A stretch of 23,195 nucleotides of DNA from Deltaproteobacteria bacterium (GTDB lineage: Bacteria; Desulfobacterota; Desulfuromonadia; Desulfuromonadales; Geothermobacteraceae). Of the stretch, positions 14,869-22,000 are shown piece by piece. Numbering within the stretch: position 1 is the first letter of the stretch; every line of letters begins with the position of its first letter. The position numbers were made by a program, and so were the translations under genes. The stretch lies in assembly GCA_003695205.1 (NCBI GenBank), contig RFIO01000054.1, positions 1 through 23,195 on the forward strand. Reading direction: 5' to 3'. Under the pieces are notes generated by a model. The model made no database searches. It was not told where the DNA came from and worked only from the letters and a program-made list of their open reading frames with translations.

Positions 14869-16170
14869 ATGATGCGCGTGCTGATTGCTCTCATCTGCCT
14901 GCTGGCACTCTTGGCCGGCTCCGGCCTGGGTCTGCCCGGTGCCTGGGCCGCCCCCGAGAGTCCGGAACAGGATGATTACCACCAGATTCGCCGGCTGACG
15001 GACGTTCTGGGCCTGATTCGCAAAAGCTATGTCGAGGAAGTGGCTCTCGACCGGCTGGTGGACGGCGCCATCGAGGGGATGCTGGCGAGTCTCGATCCCC
15101 ACTCGGGTTACATGCCGCCGGAGATGTTCGAAGAGATGCAGATCGATACCACCGGGGAATTCGGCGGCCTCGGCATCGAAATCACCATGGAGGACGGTCT
15201 GCTGACCATCGTAACGCCCCTGGAGGACACTCCGGCCTATCGGGCCGGCCTGCAGCCGGGAGACCAGATTGTCAAGATCGATGATCAGGTGACCAAGGAC
15301 ATGGACATCATGGAGGCGGTCCGGCTGATGCGCGGCGAGGTCGGCACCAGCGTGCGCCTGACCATCGCCCGGGAGGCGAGCGACAGCCTGATCGAGGTCA
15401 GCCTGGTGCGCGAAATCATCCAGATTCACTCGGTCAAGTCCCGGTTGCTCGATGCCGGTGTCGGCTACATTCGCCTGGCGCAGTTTCAGGAACGGACCGC
15501 CGATGACCTGTACCAGGCCCTGGACGCTCTTGGCAGGGAGAACGGCGCGCCCCTGTCGGGATTGATCCTGGACCTTCGCAACAACCCGGGCGGCCTGCTG
15601 GATCAGGCTGTCGCCGTGGCCGACGCCTTTCTCAGGGACGGCCTGATCGTCTACACCGAGGGGCGTGATCAGGAAAGTGTGCTGCGTTTTTCCGCCGCTG
15701 ATGACGGCACCGAGCCGGACTGTCCGCTGGTGGTGCTGATCAACAGCGGCAGTGCCAGTGCCTCGGAGATTGTCGCCGGTGCCCTGCATGATCATGGTCG
15801 TGCCCTGATCATGGGAACGCGCAGCTTCGGCAAGGGTTCTGTTCAGACCATCATTCCTCTTGAGAGCGGCGCGGGGCTGCGGCTGACCACGGCCCGCTAC
15901 TACACCCCCAGCGGTACCTCCATCCAGGCTCGCGGTATCGAACCTGATGTCGTCGTTCGCCCGCTGAGCGCGACAGAGCAGGAGGAATCCGGCAACCTGC
16001 GCGAGGCCGACCTCGACAACCATTTCGACACACCGGCCAACGGGACGCCTCAAGAGGGCGAACCGAGTCGTCTCTCCGCCGATGATCGGGCCGATTACCA
16101 GCTGATGCGGGCCTATGATCTTTTGCGCGGCCTGAAACTGTTCAGCGGCAGAATACGCAAGGCGAGCTGA
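14869..16170 (+). CDS. ctpA: Carboxy-terminal processing protease (S41 family)
   Basis: The protein has 433 residues from the first of two adjacent ATGs, five bases after GGAG. The signal peptide is about 1-28 (AWA|AP). A PDZ domain lies at about 98-168 ('FGGLGIEITMEDG', 'RAGLQPGDQIVKIDD'). The S41 core has 'LILDLRNNPGGLLDQAV' (232-248), the serine nucleophile S297 in GSASASE and the lysine base K322 in 'FGKGSVQ', 25 residues apart as in Prc/CtpA. It is a Ser/Lys protease that trims or degrades periplasmic proteins, often regulators of peptidoglycan hydrolases. The neighbouring envC and YibQ-type genes fit that role. The last 70 residues are polar and probably flexible. Confidence 0.94.
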   Translation: MMRVLIALICLLALLAGSGLGLPGAWAAPESPEQDDYHQIRRLTDVLGLIRKSYVEEVALDRLVDGAIEGMLASLDPHSGYMPPEMFEEMQIDTTGEFGGLGIEITMEDGLLTIVTPLEDTPAYRAGLQPGDQIVKIDDQVTKDMDIMEAVRLMRGEVGTSVRLTIAREASDSLIEVSLVREIIQIHSVKSRLLDAGVGYIRLAQFQERTADDLYQALDALGRENGAPLSGLILDLRNNPGGLLDQAVAVADAFLRDGLIVYTEGRDQESVLRFSAADDGTEPDCPLVVLINSGSASASEIVAGALHDHGRALIMGTRSFGKGSVQTIIPLESGAGLRLTTARYYTPSGTSIQARGIEPDVVVRPLSATEQEESGNLREADLDNHFDTPANGTPQEGEPSRLSADDRADYQLMRAYDLLRGLKLFSGRIRKAS

Positions 16171-16176
16171 CGCTCC

Positions 16177-17313
16177 ATGGCACAGAAAAAGAAACGGCAG
16201 AACAAGGCCGCTCCCGGCCGAAAGCCGCCCCGTGCCGGGCAGGGTGTCAGGCTGGCCTTCGCCATCCTCTTTCTGTGCGGTTTTCTGGTTACGAGCCTGA
16301 TCCTGATCGCCCGGGTCAGGGAATCCTACAGGCCTCCTGTCAATCCGCAACGGGTGGAGACCCTGTTGGCCGATGCCAGGGTTGAGGTTGAGAATACTCT
16401 GCTTCGTGCCGGCCTGACCATGGCTGACATGGAGAGTTCCCAACGGGGCGAACTGACCCTGATGCAGGCTCGGGGGGATTTGCCGAAGGAGGAACTGCTG
16501 CGCCAGCTCTCAAGGCGCCTGCAACGGCTCTCTCCCCGTTTCCGGCTGCTGGTGGCAAGGCAGCAACGCCTGATAGAAGTCTCCTTTGATGACCGGCCCC
16601 GGTTGCGTCTGGAGTTCAGGCGTTCAGAGCCTCCGGTGCCGGCGGATACCAGGCCCGCGGTCGCCATCATCATGGACGACCTGGGCGGCAATCTCGGCGC
16701 TGCGCGGAATCTGCTTGCCACCGGGCTGCCGGTGACATTCTCCGTCCTGCCCAACACCCGACACGCTGCCGAAACCGCAACGCTGGCGCATCGTTACGGC
16801 CGTGAGGTGATGATTCACCTGCCCATGGAGCCGCTCGGCTATCCAGCTGCCAATCCCGGTCGGGACGCGCTGATGGTCGACCTGCCGGACGAGGAGCTGC
16901 GCAGCCGCTTTCTTCACTACCTGGAGGTGGTCCCGTACGCGGTCGGCGGCAACAACCACATGGGGTCGAGGTTCACGGCCGATGCCAGGGGTATGCGGGT
17001 GATTCTTGAATTGATGAAAGCCGAGGGGCTCTTCTTTGTTGACAGTCGGACCAGCGGGGCTTCCGTGGCAGGGACCCTGGCGCGCAAGCTTGGCGTGCCG
17101 AGCGCCGACAGGGATGTCTTTCTCGACAACCGGCAGGATGTCGCCGCCATCGAAGCCCAGGTCGACAAGCTGGTAGCACGCGCCCTGAAACGGGGGCGGG
17201 CCATCGGCATCTGCCACCCCTATCCCGAAACGATTCAGGCACTGGCGAACAAGAAGGATCTGCTGCAGAACGGCCGCATACGGATGGTGGCCGCCTCGAG
17301 GCTGATTCGCTGA
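16177..17313 (+). CDS. YibQ-family divergent polysaccharide deacetylase
   Basis: The protein has 378 residues. A basic cytoplasmic tail is followed by one membrane helix (about 25-46), a linker of about 110 residues, and a divergent polysaccharide deacetylase domain (DUF610, about 160-376). Conserved features are 'AIIMDDLGGN' (D167, D168), 'TFSVLPNT', 'MIHLPMEP' (H214), 'GGNNHMGS' (N260, H261), 'FFVDSRT' and 'GICHPYPET' (H347). The E. coli homologue yibQ also sits beside envC, so the linkage is old. The substrate is unknown; modification of peptidoglycan or another envelope glycan is likely. It starts six bases after the ctpA stop and ends the operon, converging on the ParA-like gene with 13 bases between stops. 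I see no terminator there. Confidence 0.88.
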   Translation: MAQKKKRQNKAAPGRKPPRAGQGVRLAFAILFLCGFLVTSLILIARVRESYRPPVNPQRVETLLADARVEVENTLLRAGLTMADMESSQRGELTLMQARGDLPKEELLRQLSRRLQRLSPRFRLLVARQQRLIEVSFDDRPRLRLEFRRSEPPVPADTRPAVAIIMDDLGGNLGAARNLLATGLPVTFSVLPNTRHAAETATLAHRYGREVMIHLPMEPLGYPAANPGRDALMVDLPDEELRSRFLHYLEVVPYAVGGNNHMGSRFTADARGMRVILELMKAEGLFFVDSRTSGASVAGTLARKLGVPSADRDVFLDNRQDVAAIEAQVDKLVARALKRGRAIGICHPYPETIQALANKKDLLQNGRIRMVAASRLIR

Positions 17314-17326
17314 GAGATGGAGGCGT

Positions 17327-18670
17327 TCAGTCTTTTGCCAGCTGTAGGCTGACCAGTTCCCGGGTCCGGGCGAAGGCGCCATAGGCCCGGTGGCCCAGCA
17401 GTTCTTCGGCGCGCCCGGGTTCTCCACGGCGCATGAGCAGGAAGGAATCGGGCTTCAGCTGCTGCCAGAAGGGGACAAGCCCCGAACGGGCGCGGCCGAA
17501 CAGGTTGCGGCCATCGTCCACCGGTTTGCGGGAGAGGATCCTTCCCTCATCATCGAGGCGGCAGAATCGCAACTCCTGTCCTCCCTCCCGGGTCAGGGCG
17601 AAATAGCCGCGCAGGGCCGATTCGAGAAACATCTCGGCCAGGGCCGGGTCCTGCTGGCGCCGGCTGCGGTAGACCGAGGCGAAGACCATGTCGGTCAGGC
17701 AGGTCGATTCGACGAAGCCGGCGGGGCTGCCATTTCCGCCTTCGAGGTAGAAGGCGTCGAGGCCCGCGGCCGGCATGGCCTTTCCGCAGGCCAGGCAGGT
17801 CCAATCCAGTCGTTCCAGCCGCTGGCGATGCTGCTGCTGGCGCCGCAGGGCCGCTTCGTCCCGGGCCTGCAGCCACAGATCCAGGCGCGTCAGTTCGCAG
17901 GCCTGGGCGTCAAGGACCAGCTGACGGGCCAGGTGGGCGAGCTGAAGGTGAACCTCGGTCGAGCGTCCGTGTGTCAGGACCGGGTAGATGCGTCCTTCAG
18001 GGTTGGTGTTGAGCGACTCGACCTTGGGACTTTTGGCGATAAAGCCCTCCATCAGCCGGTAGCCGCGGTTGAGGGCGTAGGCCTTGAGCAGCTGGTAGGG
18101 CGTTTCGAAGGGGCCATTGGCGTAGCGGATGCGTGAATCGATCAGGCAGGGCAGAACCCTGAGAGCCTGTTTCGACAGCTCGTGGTGTTCGAAGAAGCGA
18201 TAGATGCGTCGGGTATTCTCGAGCGACGGCGTGTCCTTGACCGGAATGATGACCCGGTCGGCGGCATACAGGGCGTTGGCGGTGAATTCATCCAGGTCGG
18301 GGCGGGTGTCGATGATCAGGATTCCCTCCAGGCCGGCCGGCGCCAGGCAGGTAGCCAGGTGACCCGGGTCGGCCATGCGATCCCGCAGTTCGGCGAGTTT
18401 CAGGCTTGAGGCGATGAACTGTACGCCGAACTCGCCCGTCTGGACAAGCTGTTCCAGCGGGCGACCAAGCAGCAGGTCGTAGACGGTTCCGGGAGACTGC
18501 TTCTCGCCGATACGGAACATCTGGTCGACGGAAAAGTGGTTGTCGAAGCTGAAAATGGTGACCGGAAGGTCTTCCCTCAGGGCCTTCAGGTAGATCGCCA
18601 GGTTGGTGGCAAGGGTGGTTTTGCCCACACCGCCCTTTTCACTGGCAATGGTGATAACATACGGCTGCAT
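17327..18670 (-). CDS. Orphan ParA/MinD-like ATPase with unassigned C-terminal region
   Basis: The protein has 447 residues. The N-terminal part (about 1-260) is a deviant-Walker-A ATPase: 'EKGGVGKTT' (K12 signature lysine, K17), 'GILIIDTRPDLDEFT' with D121 as Walker B, and 'RVIIPVKDTPS'. After an Arg/Gln-rich helix (about 265-290) comes a region I do not recognise (about 290-447), with a CLAC pair (C292, C295) and further single cysteines C324 and C370 that could bind a metal. No parB, minE or chromosome-partition partner lies next to it, and the genes on either side are unrelated. It is transcribed on its own from the minus strand with a clear ribosome site (AGGGAG). It could position a cell-surface or secretion machine, but that is only an inference from family behaviour. 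Confidence 0.82.
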   Translation of the reverse strand: MQPYVITIASEKGGVGKTTLATNLAIYLKALREDLPVTIFSFDNHFSVDQMFRIGEKQSPGTVYDLLLGRPLEQLVQTGEFGVQFIASSLKLAELRDRMADPGHLATCLAPAGLEGILIIDTRPDLDEFTANALYAADRVIIPVKDTPSLENTRRIYRFFEHHELSKQALRVLPCLIDSRIRYANGPFETPYQLLKAYALNRGYRLMEGFIAKSPKVESLNTNPEGRIYPVLTHGRSTEVHLQLAHLARQLVLDAQACELTRLDLWLQARDEAALRRQQQHRQRLERLDWTCLACGKAMPAAGLDAFYLEGGNGSPAGFVESTCLTDMVFASVYRSRRQQDPALAEMFLESALRGYFALTREGGQELRFCRLDDEGRILSRKPVDDGRNLFGRARSGLVPFWQQLKPDSFLLMRRGEPGRAEELLGHRAYGAFARTRELVSLQLAKD

Positions 18671-18709
18671 CGGCCCTCTCCCTGAAGGGTAAATAGTTCG
18701 CGTGCAGTC

Positions 18710-18738
18710 TTTTTAGGGGAATTGCGCACTTTAGTCAA
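18710..18738 (-). promoter_or_regulatory. sigma-70-type promoter for the ParA-like gene
   Basis: Read on the minus strand, TTGACT (18733-18738, five of six consensus bases) is followed by a 17-base spacer and TAAAAA (18710-18715, four of six). This predicts a start near 18703 and a leader of about 33 bases with AGGGAG before the ATG. It overlaps the region just upstream of xseA on the other strand, so the two genes may influence each other. Confidence 0.55.
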
Positions 18739-18744
18739 ACGAAC

Positions 18745-19947
18745 ATGGATATGCTGAATGAATCACAGGCTCCCGTCAGCGTTTCCCGCCTGGTGACGTT
18801 GCTGCAGGAGGTACTGGAGGACAATTTCGTCCAGGTCCTGGTCGAGGGGGAAATTTCCAACCTTTCCCGCCCCGCATCGGGCCATATCTACCTGTCGCTC
18901 AAGGACAGCGATGCCCAGATACGCGCGGTGATGTTCCGGTCCCAGGCCCGGAAACTGCGGTTCGAGCCGGACAACGGTCTGGCCGTGATCTGTCGCGGCC
19001 GGGTTGCCGTCTACCGGCAGCGCGGCGAACTGCAGCTGGTCCTCGAAACCATGGAGCCGGTCGGTCTGGGAAGCCTGCAACTCGCCTTTGAGCAGCTGAA
19101 GAAAAAACTGGCGGAAGAGGGGCTGTTCAGCGAGGAGCGCAAACGGCCCCTGCCGGCGTTCCCCGCGCGCATCGGCATTGTCACCTCGGCCACCGGCGCG
19201 GCCATCCGCGACATGCTCAATGTGCTTGTCCGCCGCCACAGCGGCGTCCGGGTGCTGATACGACCGGTGCCGGTCCAGGGGGACGAGGCACCGGCCGCTA
19301 TTGCCGAGGCCATTGCTGAAATGAATCGCATCGAGGATGTCGATCTGCTCATCGTCGGGCGTGGCGGCGGGTCGATCGAGGATCTGTGGGCCTTCAATGA
19401 GGAAGTGGTCGCGCGCGCCATTGCCGCATCCGCAAAACCGGTGGTGTCGGCCGTTGGCCACGAGACTGACTGGACCATCGCCGATTTCGTCGCCGACCTG
19501 CGGGCGCCGACCCCAAGTGCCGCCGCCGAACTGGTGGTGCGCAACCGGCTCGAACTGGAAAGCCATATCGACCAGCTGCTGATACGGCTGAACCGGCAGC
19601 TTGTCTCGCGACTGGAGCTTTGGCGCTCCCGGCTCGAGGGGCTGCAGCGCCGGCTGGTGCCGCCGCGCCAGCGCATCCGGCTGCAGGCCCAGCGACTGGA
19701 GGCCCTGGAGCGGAGGCTGTGCGAGGCTGCGCGTTCCGGCGTGACAGCCAGGCATCGGCGGCTTGCGCCGCTGACCGCGCGTCTCGACGTGCTGTCGCCG
19801 CTCAAGACCCTCGCACGGGGCTACAGTATTGCCTTCCGCGAGAGTGACGGGGCCATCCTGCGAAGCCCGGATCAGGTTGCGGCCGGCGACTCCCTGCGCC
19901 TGCGCCTGGCCGAGGGCGAGCTGCGCGCGCGTGTCGAGGAGGGGTGA
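18745..19947 (+). CDS. xseA: Exodeoxyribonuclease VII large subunit
   Basis: The protein has 400 residues, somewhat shorter than the E. coli protein (456). The N-terminal OB-fold (about 22-105) has 'VEGEISNLSRPASGHIYLSLKD', the family signature. The catalytic domain shows 'RIGIVTSATGAAIRDML', 'LLIVGRGGGSIEDLWAFNEE' and 'SAVGHETDWTIADFVADLRAPTPSAAAE'. A long coiled coil (about 270-345) follows, then the C-terminal segment 'LKTLARGYSIAF'. With XseB it degrades single-stranded DNA. Two in-frame ATGs (18745 and 18751) have no strong ribosome site; I use the first. An M23 peptidase gene separates it from xseB. The 3' end overlaps that gene by one base (TGATG). Confidence 0.96.
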   Translation: MDMLNESQAPVSVSRLVTLLQEVLEDNFVQVLVEGEISNLSRPASGHIYLSLKDSDAQIRAVMFRSQARKLRFEPDNGLAVICRGRVAVYRQRGELQLVLETMEPVGLGSLQLAFEQLKKKLAEEGLFSEERKRPLPAFPARIGIVTSATGAAIRDMLNVLVRRHSGVRVLIRPVPVQGDEAPAAIAEAIAEMNRIEDVDLLIVGRGGGSIEDLWAFNEEVVARAIAASAKPVVSAVGHETDWTIADFVADLRAPTPSAAAELVVRNRLELESHIDQLLIRLNRQLVSRLELWRSRLEGLQRRLVPPRQRIRLQAQRLEALERRLCEAARSGVTARHRRLAPLTARLDVLSPLKTLARGYSIAFRESDGAILRSPDQVAAGDSLRLRLAEGELRARVEEG

Positions 19948-20807
19948 TGTTCCGTTGGCTCCTGATGGCCCTGGTGCCGGTGCTGATACTGCCGGGCGCG
20001 GTTGTGGCTTTCGACCTGCAGGTCTCGCCGCACAGGGTGCGTGACGGGGGTGCCTTTCTCGTGCACCTTGCCGCCCCTGGCCTGGTGTCCGGGCACATCC
20101 GCTTCCTCGAACGGGAGTATCCCTTCGAGGCCGCCAGTGAAGAGGTGCGCGTCCTGGTTCCCGTACCGATCGACAGCCACGCGGGCACCACTCCGTTGCG
20201 CCTGGTCTATCTGGACCGGCAGGGGAGACGCCATCGTATCGGCACGGCCGTCGAGGTGCTTCCCGGTGACTATCCGGTCGAGCGGCTGACCCTGCCTGAA
20301 CGCATGGTGTCGCCCCGACGGCCGGAGGTGGTCGAGCGGATACGACGGGAGCAGGCCCGTCTGGAGAGGCTTTTCGCCGAGGTGACACCTGCGCGTTTCT
20401 GGCAGGGGGTGGTTGCTCCCGTTGACGATCCCGTCGGCAGCCGGTTCGGCCGCAGGCGCATTCTCAACGGTAAACCGCGTTCTCCACACGGTGGAGTCGA
20501 TTTTCGCAGTCCCCGGGGCCGGCAGGTCAGGTCTCCGGCTGCCGGGAGGGTGGTCCTCGCCGGTGACCTGTTCTTTACCGGCAATACCCTTGTCATCGAT
20601 CATGGCGGCGGGCTTTTCTCAATTCTGGCTCACCTGCAGGACAGCCTGGTCGGGGAGGGGAGCGACGTTGTCGCTGGACAGACCGTCGGAACGGTCGGGG
20701 CGACCGGTCGCGCCACCGGGCCTCACCTGCACTGGACTCTGCGCCTGCGCCGGGTCAAGGTCGATCCCCTGGCCGTTCTGGCCCTTTTCAACGGGGGCAG
20801 CCCTTGA
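19947..20807 (+). CDS. M23-family metallopeptidase (catalytic site intact)
   Basis: The protein has 286 residues from the ATG overlapping the xseA stop, four bases after AGGAGG. The signal peptide is about 1-21 (VVA|FD). An N-terminal beta-rich domain (about 22-105), as found in some secreted M23 enzymes, is followed by a short helix and the LytM domain (about 158-275). The zinc and catalytic residues are present: H181-G-G-V-D185, H229 in 'LAHL', and H260-L-H262 in 'GPHLHWTLR'. It should cut peptidoglycan cross-links in the periplasm, in contrast with the inactive LytM domain of the EnvC-like protein about 6 kb upstream. Its place between xseA and xseB probably reflects operon structure rather than a shared pathway. 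Confidence 0.93.
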   Translation: MFRWLLMALVPVLILPGAVVAFDLQVSPHRVRDGGAFLVHLAAPGLVSGHIRFLEREYPFEAASEEVRVLVPVPIDSHAGTTPLRLVYLDRQGRRHRIGTAVEVLPGDYPVERLTLPERMVSPRRPEVVERIRREQARLERLFAEVTPARFWQGVVAPVDDPVGSRFGRRRILNGKPRSPHGGVDFRSPRGRQVRSPAAGRVVLAGDLFFTGNTLVIDHGGGLFSILAHLQDSLVGEGSDVVAGQTVGTVGATGRATGPHLHWTLRLRRVKVDPLAVLALFNGGSP

Positions 20808-20854
20808 CTCGGTCCGGTCGCGACCTGATAATCAGAACTTCAATCGAGGACGAT

Positions 20855-21088
20855 ATGAGCGACAGCGAAAACTTCGAACAGTCACTGAAAGATCTTGAGG
20901 CGCTGGTTGAACGCCTGGAGTCGGGAGACCTGCCACTTGAGGAATCCCTGGCCTGTTTCGAACAGGGGGTGGCTCTTGCGGCCCGTTGCCAGAAACAGCT
21001 CCAGCAGGCAGAGGCGCGTATCGAGCAGCTTGTGCGCGACCGGGACGGTCAGCTGAAAACCGAACCATTCGAGCAGGGTGAGGCCTGA
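20855..21088 (+). CDS. xseB: Exodeoxyribonuclease VII small subunit
   Basis: The protein has 77 residues, close to the usual 75-85. The XseB signature is clear: 'FEQSLKDLEALVERLESGDLPLEESLACFEQGVALAARCQKQLQQAE'. It binds XseA as a helical subunit to form exonuclease VII. I chose the ATG at 20855 (GAGGA four bases upstream). A TTG at 20804 would extend it into the M23 gene without family support. There are 47 bases between the M23 stop and this start. ispA begins two bases after its stop; the xseB-ispA-dxs order is common in proteobacteria. Confidence 0.96.
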   Translation: MSDSENFEQSLKDLEALVERLESGDLPLEESLACFEQGVALAARCQKQLQQAEARIEQLVRDRDGQLKTEPFEQGEA

Positions 21089-21090
21089 AC

Positions 21091-21981
21091 ATGGACCTGC
21101 AGGCTTACCTGAAGCGCTGTGTCGGCCTGGTCGACGATGCCCTGGATCACTGGCTGCCGGCTGAAACCATGATGCCTTCCGAGCTGCACAAGGCGATGCG
21201 CTACTCGGTGTTTGCCGGCGGCAAGCGCATCCGCCCGGTCCTGATGATCGCCAGCTGCGAGGCGGCGGGCGGTGCGGCCGAGGCGGTCCTGCCCGCCGCC
21301 TGTGCCATGGAGATGGTCCACACCTACTCCCTGATCCATGATGATCTGCCGGCCATGGATGACGATGACTTTCGCCGGGGTCGGCCGACCAGCCACAAGG
21401 TGTTTGGCGAGGCCCTGGCTATCCTGGCAGGGGACGCGCTGCTGACGGAGGCCTTCGACCTGCTGACCCGCGAAGAAGCCCTGCCGGGCGTCGGGGCGGA
21501 GGTCCGCCTGCGACTGACTCACCTGCTGGCCCGCGCCGCCGGGTCGAGGGGGATGGTGGCCGGCCAGGTGGTCGACATGGACTCCGAAGGCAGGGATATC
21601 GATTTTCCGACGCTTGAATATATTCATACCCGCAAGACCGGCGCCCTGATCCTTGCTGCCGTGCAGATGGGAGCACTGATCGGCGGCGCCCCGGGCGGCA
21701 CGTTCGAAGCCCTGACCGATTATGGCCGGGCGGCCGGCCTGGCCTTCCAGATAGCCGATGATATTCTTGACGTGGTCGGTGACCAGGAACTGCTGGGCAA
21801 GGATGTCGGAAGCGACCAGGAACGAGGCAAGGCGACCTATCCGGCGCTGCTCGGGCTGGAGGAGGCCCGTCAGCGTGCCAGGGAGATGCGGGATCGCGCC
21901 CTGGCCGCCGTTGAGCCGCTGGGAAAGAAGGCCGAACCGTTGCGGGACATTGCCCATTTCATTGTAGATCGAAGTTTCTAG
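21091..21981 (+). CDS. ispA: Farnesyl/geranyl diphosphate synthase (polyprenyl synthetase)
   Basis: The protein has 296 residues, the normal length. The first aspartate-rich motif is D84-D-L-P-A-M-D-D (84-91, 'HDDLPAMDDDD'), the second is D223-D-I-L-D227, and the 'GGKRIRP' diphosphate-binding motif is at 43-49. Residues before the first motif (HTYSLIHDD) fit a short-chain synthase making C15 farnesyl diphosphate from IPP and DMAPP. It works in the cytoplasm and supplies isoprenoid precursors for undecaprenyl phosphate and quinones. dxs, the first enzyme of the MEP pathway that produces IPP, begins 19 bases downstream. An exact C15 product cannot be proved from sequence alone; GGPP synthase is an alternative. 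Confidence 0.94.
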   Translation: MDLQAYLKRCVGLVDDALDHWLPAETMMPSELHKAMRYSVFAGGKRIRPVLMIASCEAAGGAAEAVLPAACAMEMVHTYSLIHDDLPAMDDDDFRRGRPTSHKVFGEALAILAGDALLTEAFDLLTREEALPGVGAEVRLRLTHLLARAAGSRGMVAGQVVDMDSEGRDIDFPTLEYIHTRKTGALILAAVQMGALIGGAPGGTFEALTDYGRAAGLAFQIADDILDVVGDQELLGKDVGSDQERGKATYPALLGLEEARQRAREMRDRALAAVEPLGKKAEPLRDIAHFIVDRSF

Positions 21982-22000
21982 CGACACCGGGGAGAGCAGG

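Noticed and set aside
14614..16443. 609-codon open frame on the minus strand
   Set aside because: It is antisense to envC-like, ctpA and YibQ-family genes that have clear motifs. High G+C suppresses stop codons in the opposite frame, and its translation shows no recognisable domain.
17313..17327. A terminator between the convergent YibQ-family and ParA-like genes
   Set aside because: The 13-base gap and its flanks contain no stem followed by a T-run on either strand.
18763..20388. 541-codon open frame on the minus strand
   Set aside because: It is antisense to xseA and the M23 gene, is rich in Arg, Pro and Gly, and has no domain signature; it is a shadow of high G+C coding sequence.
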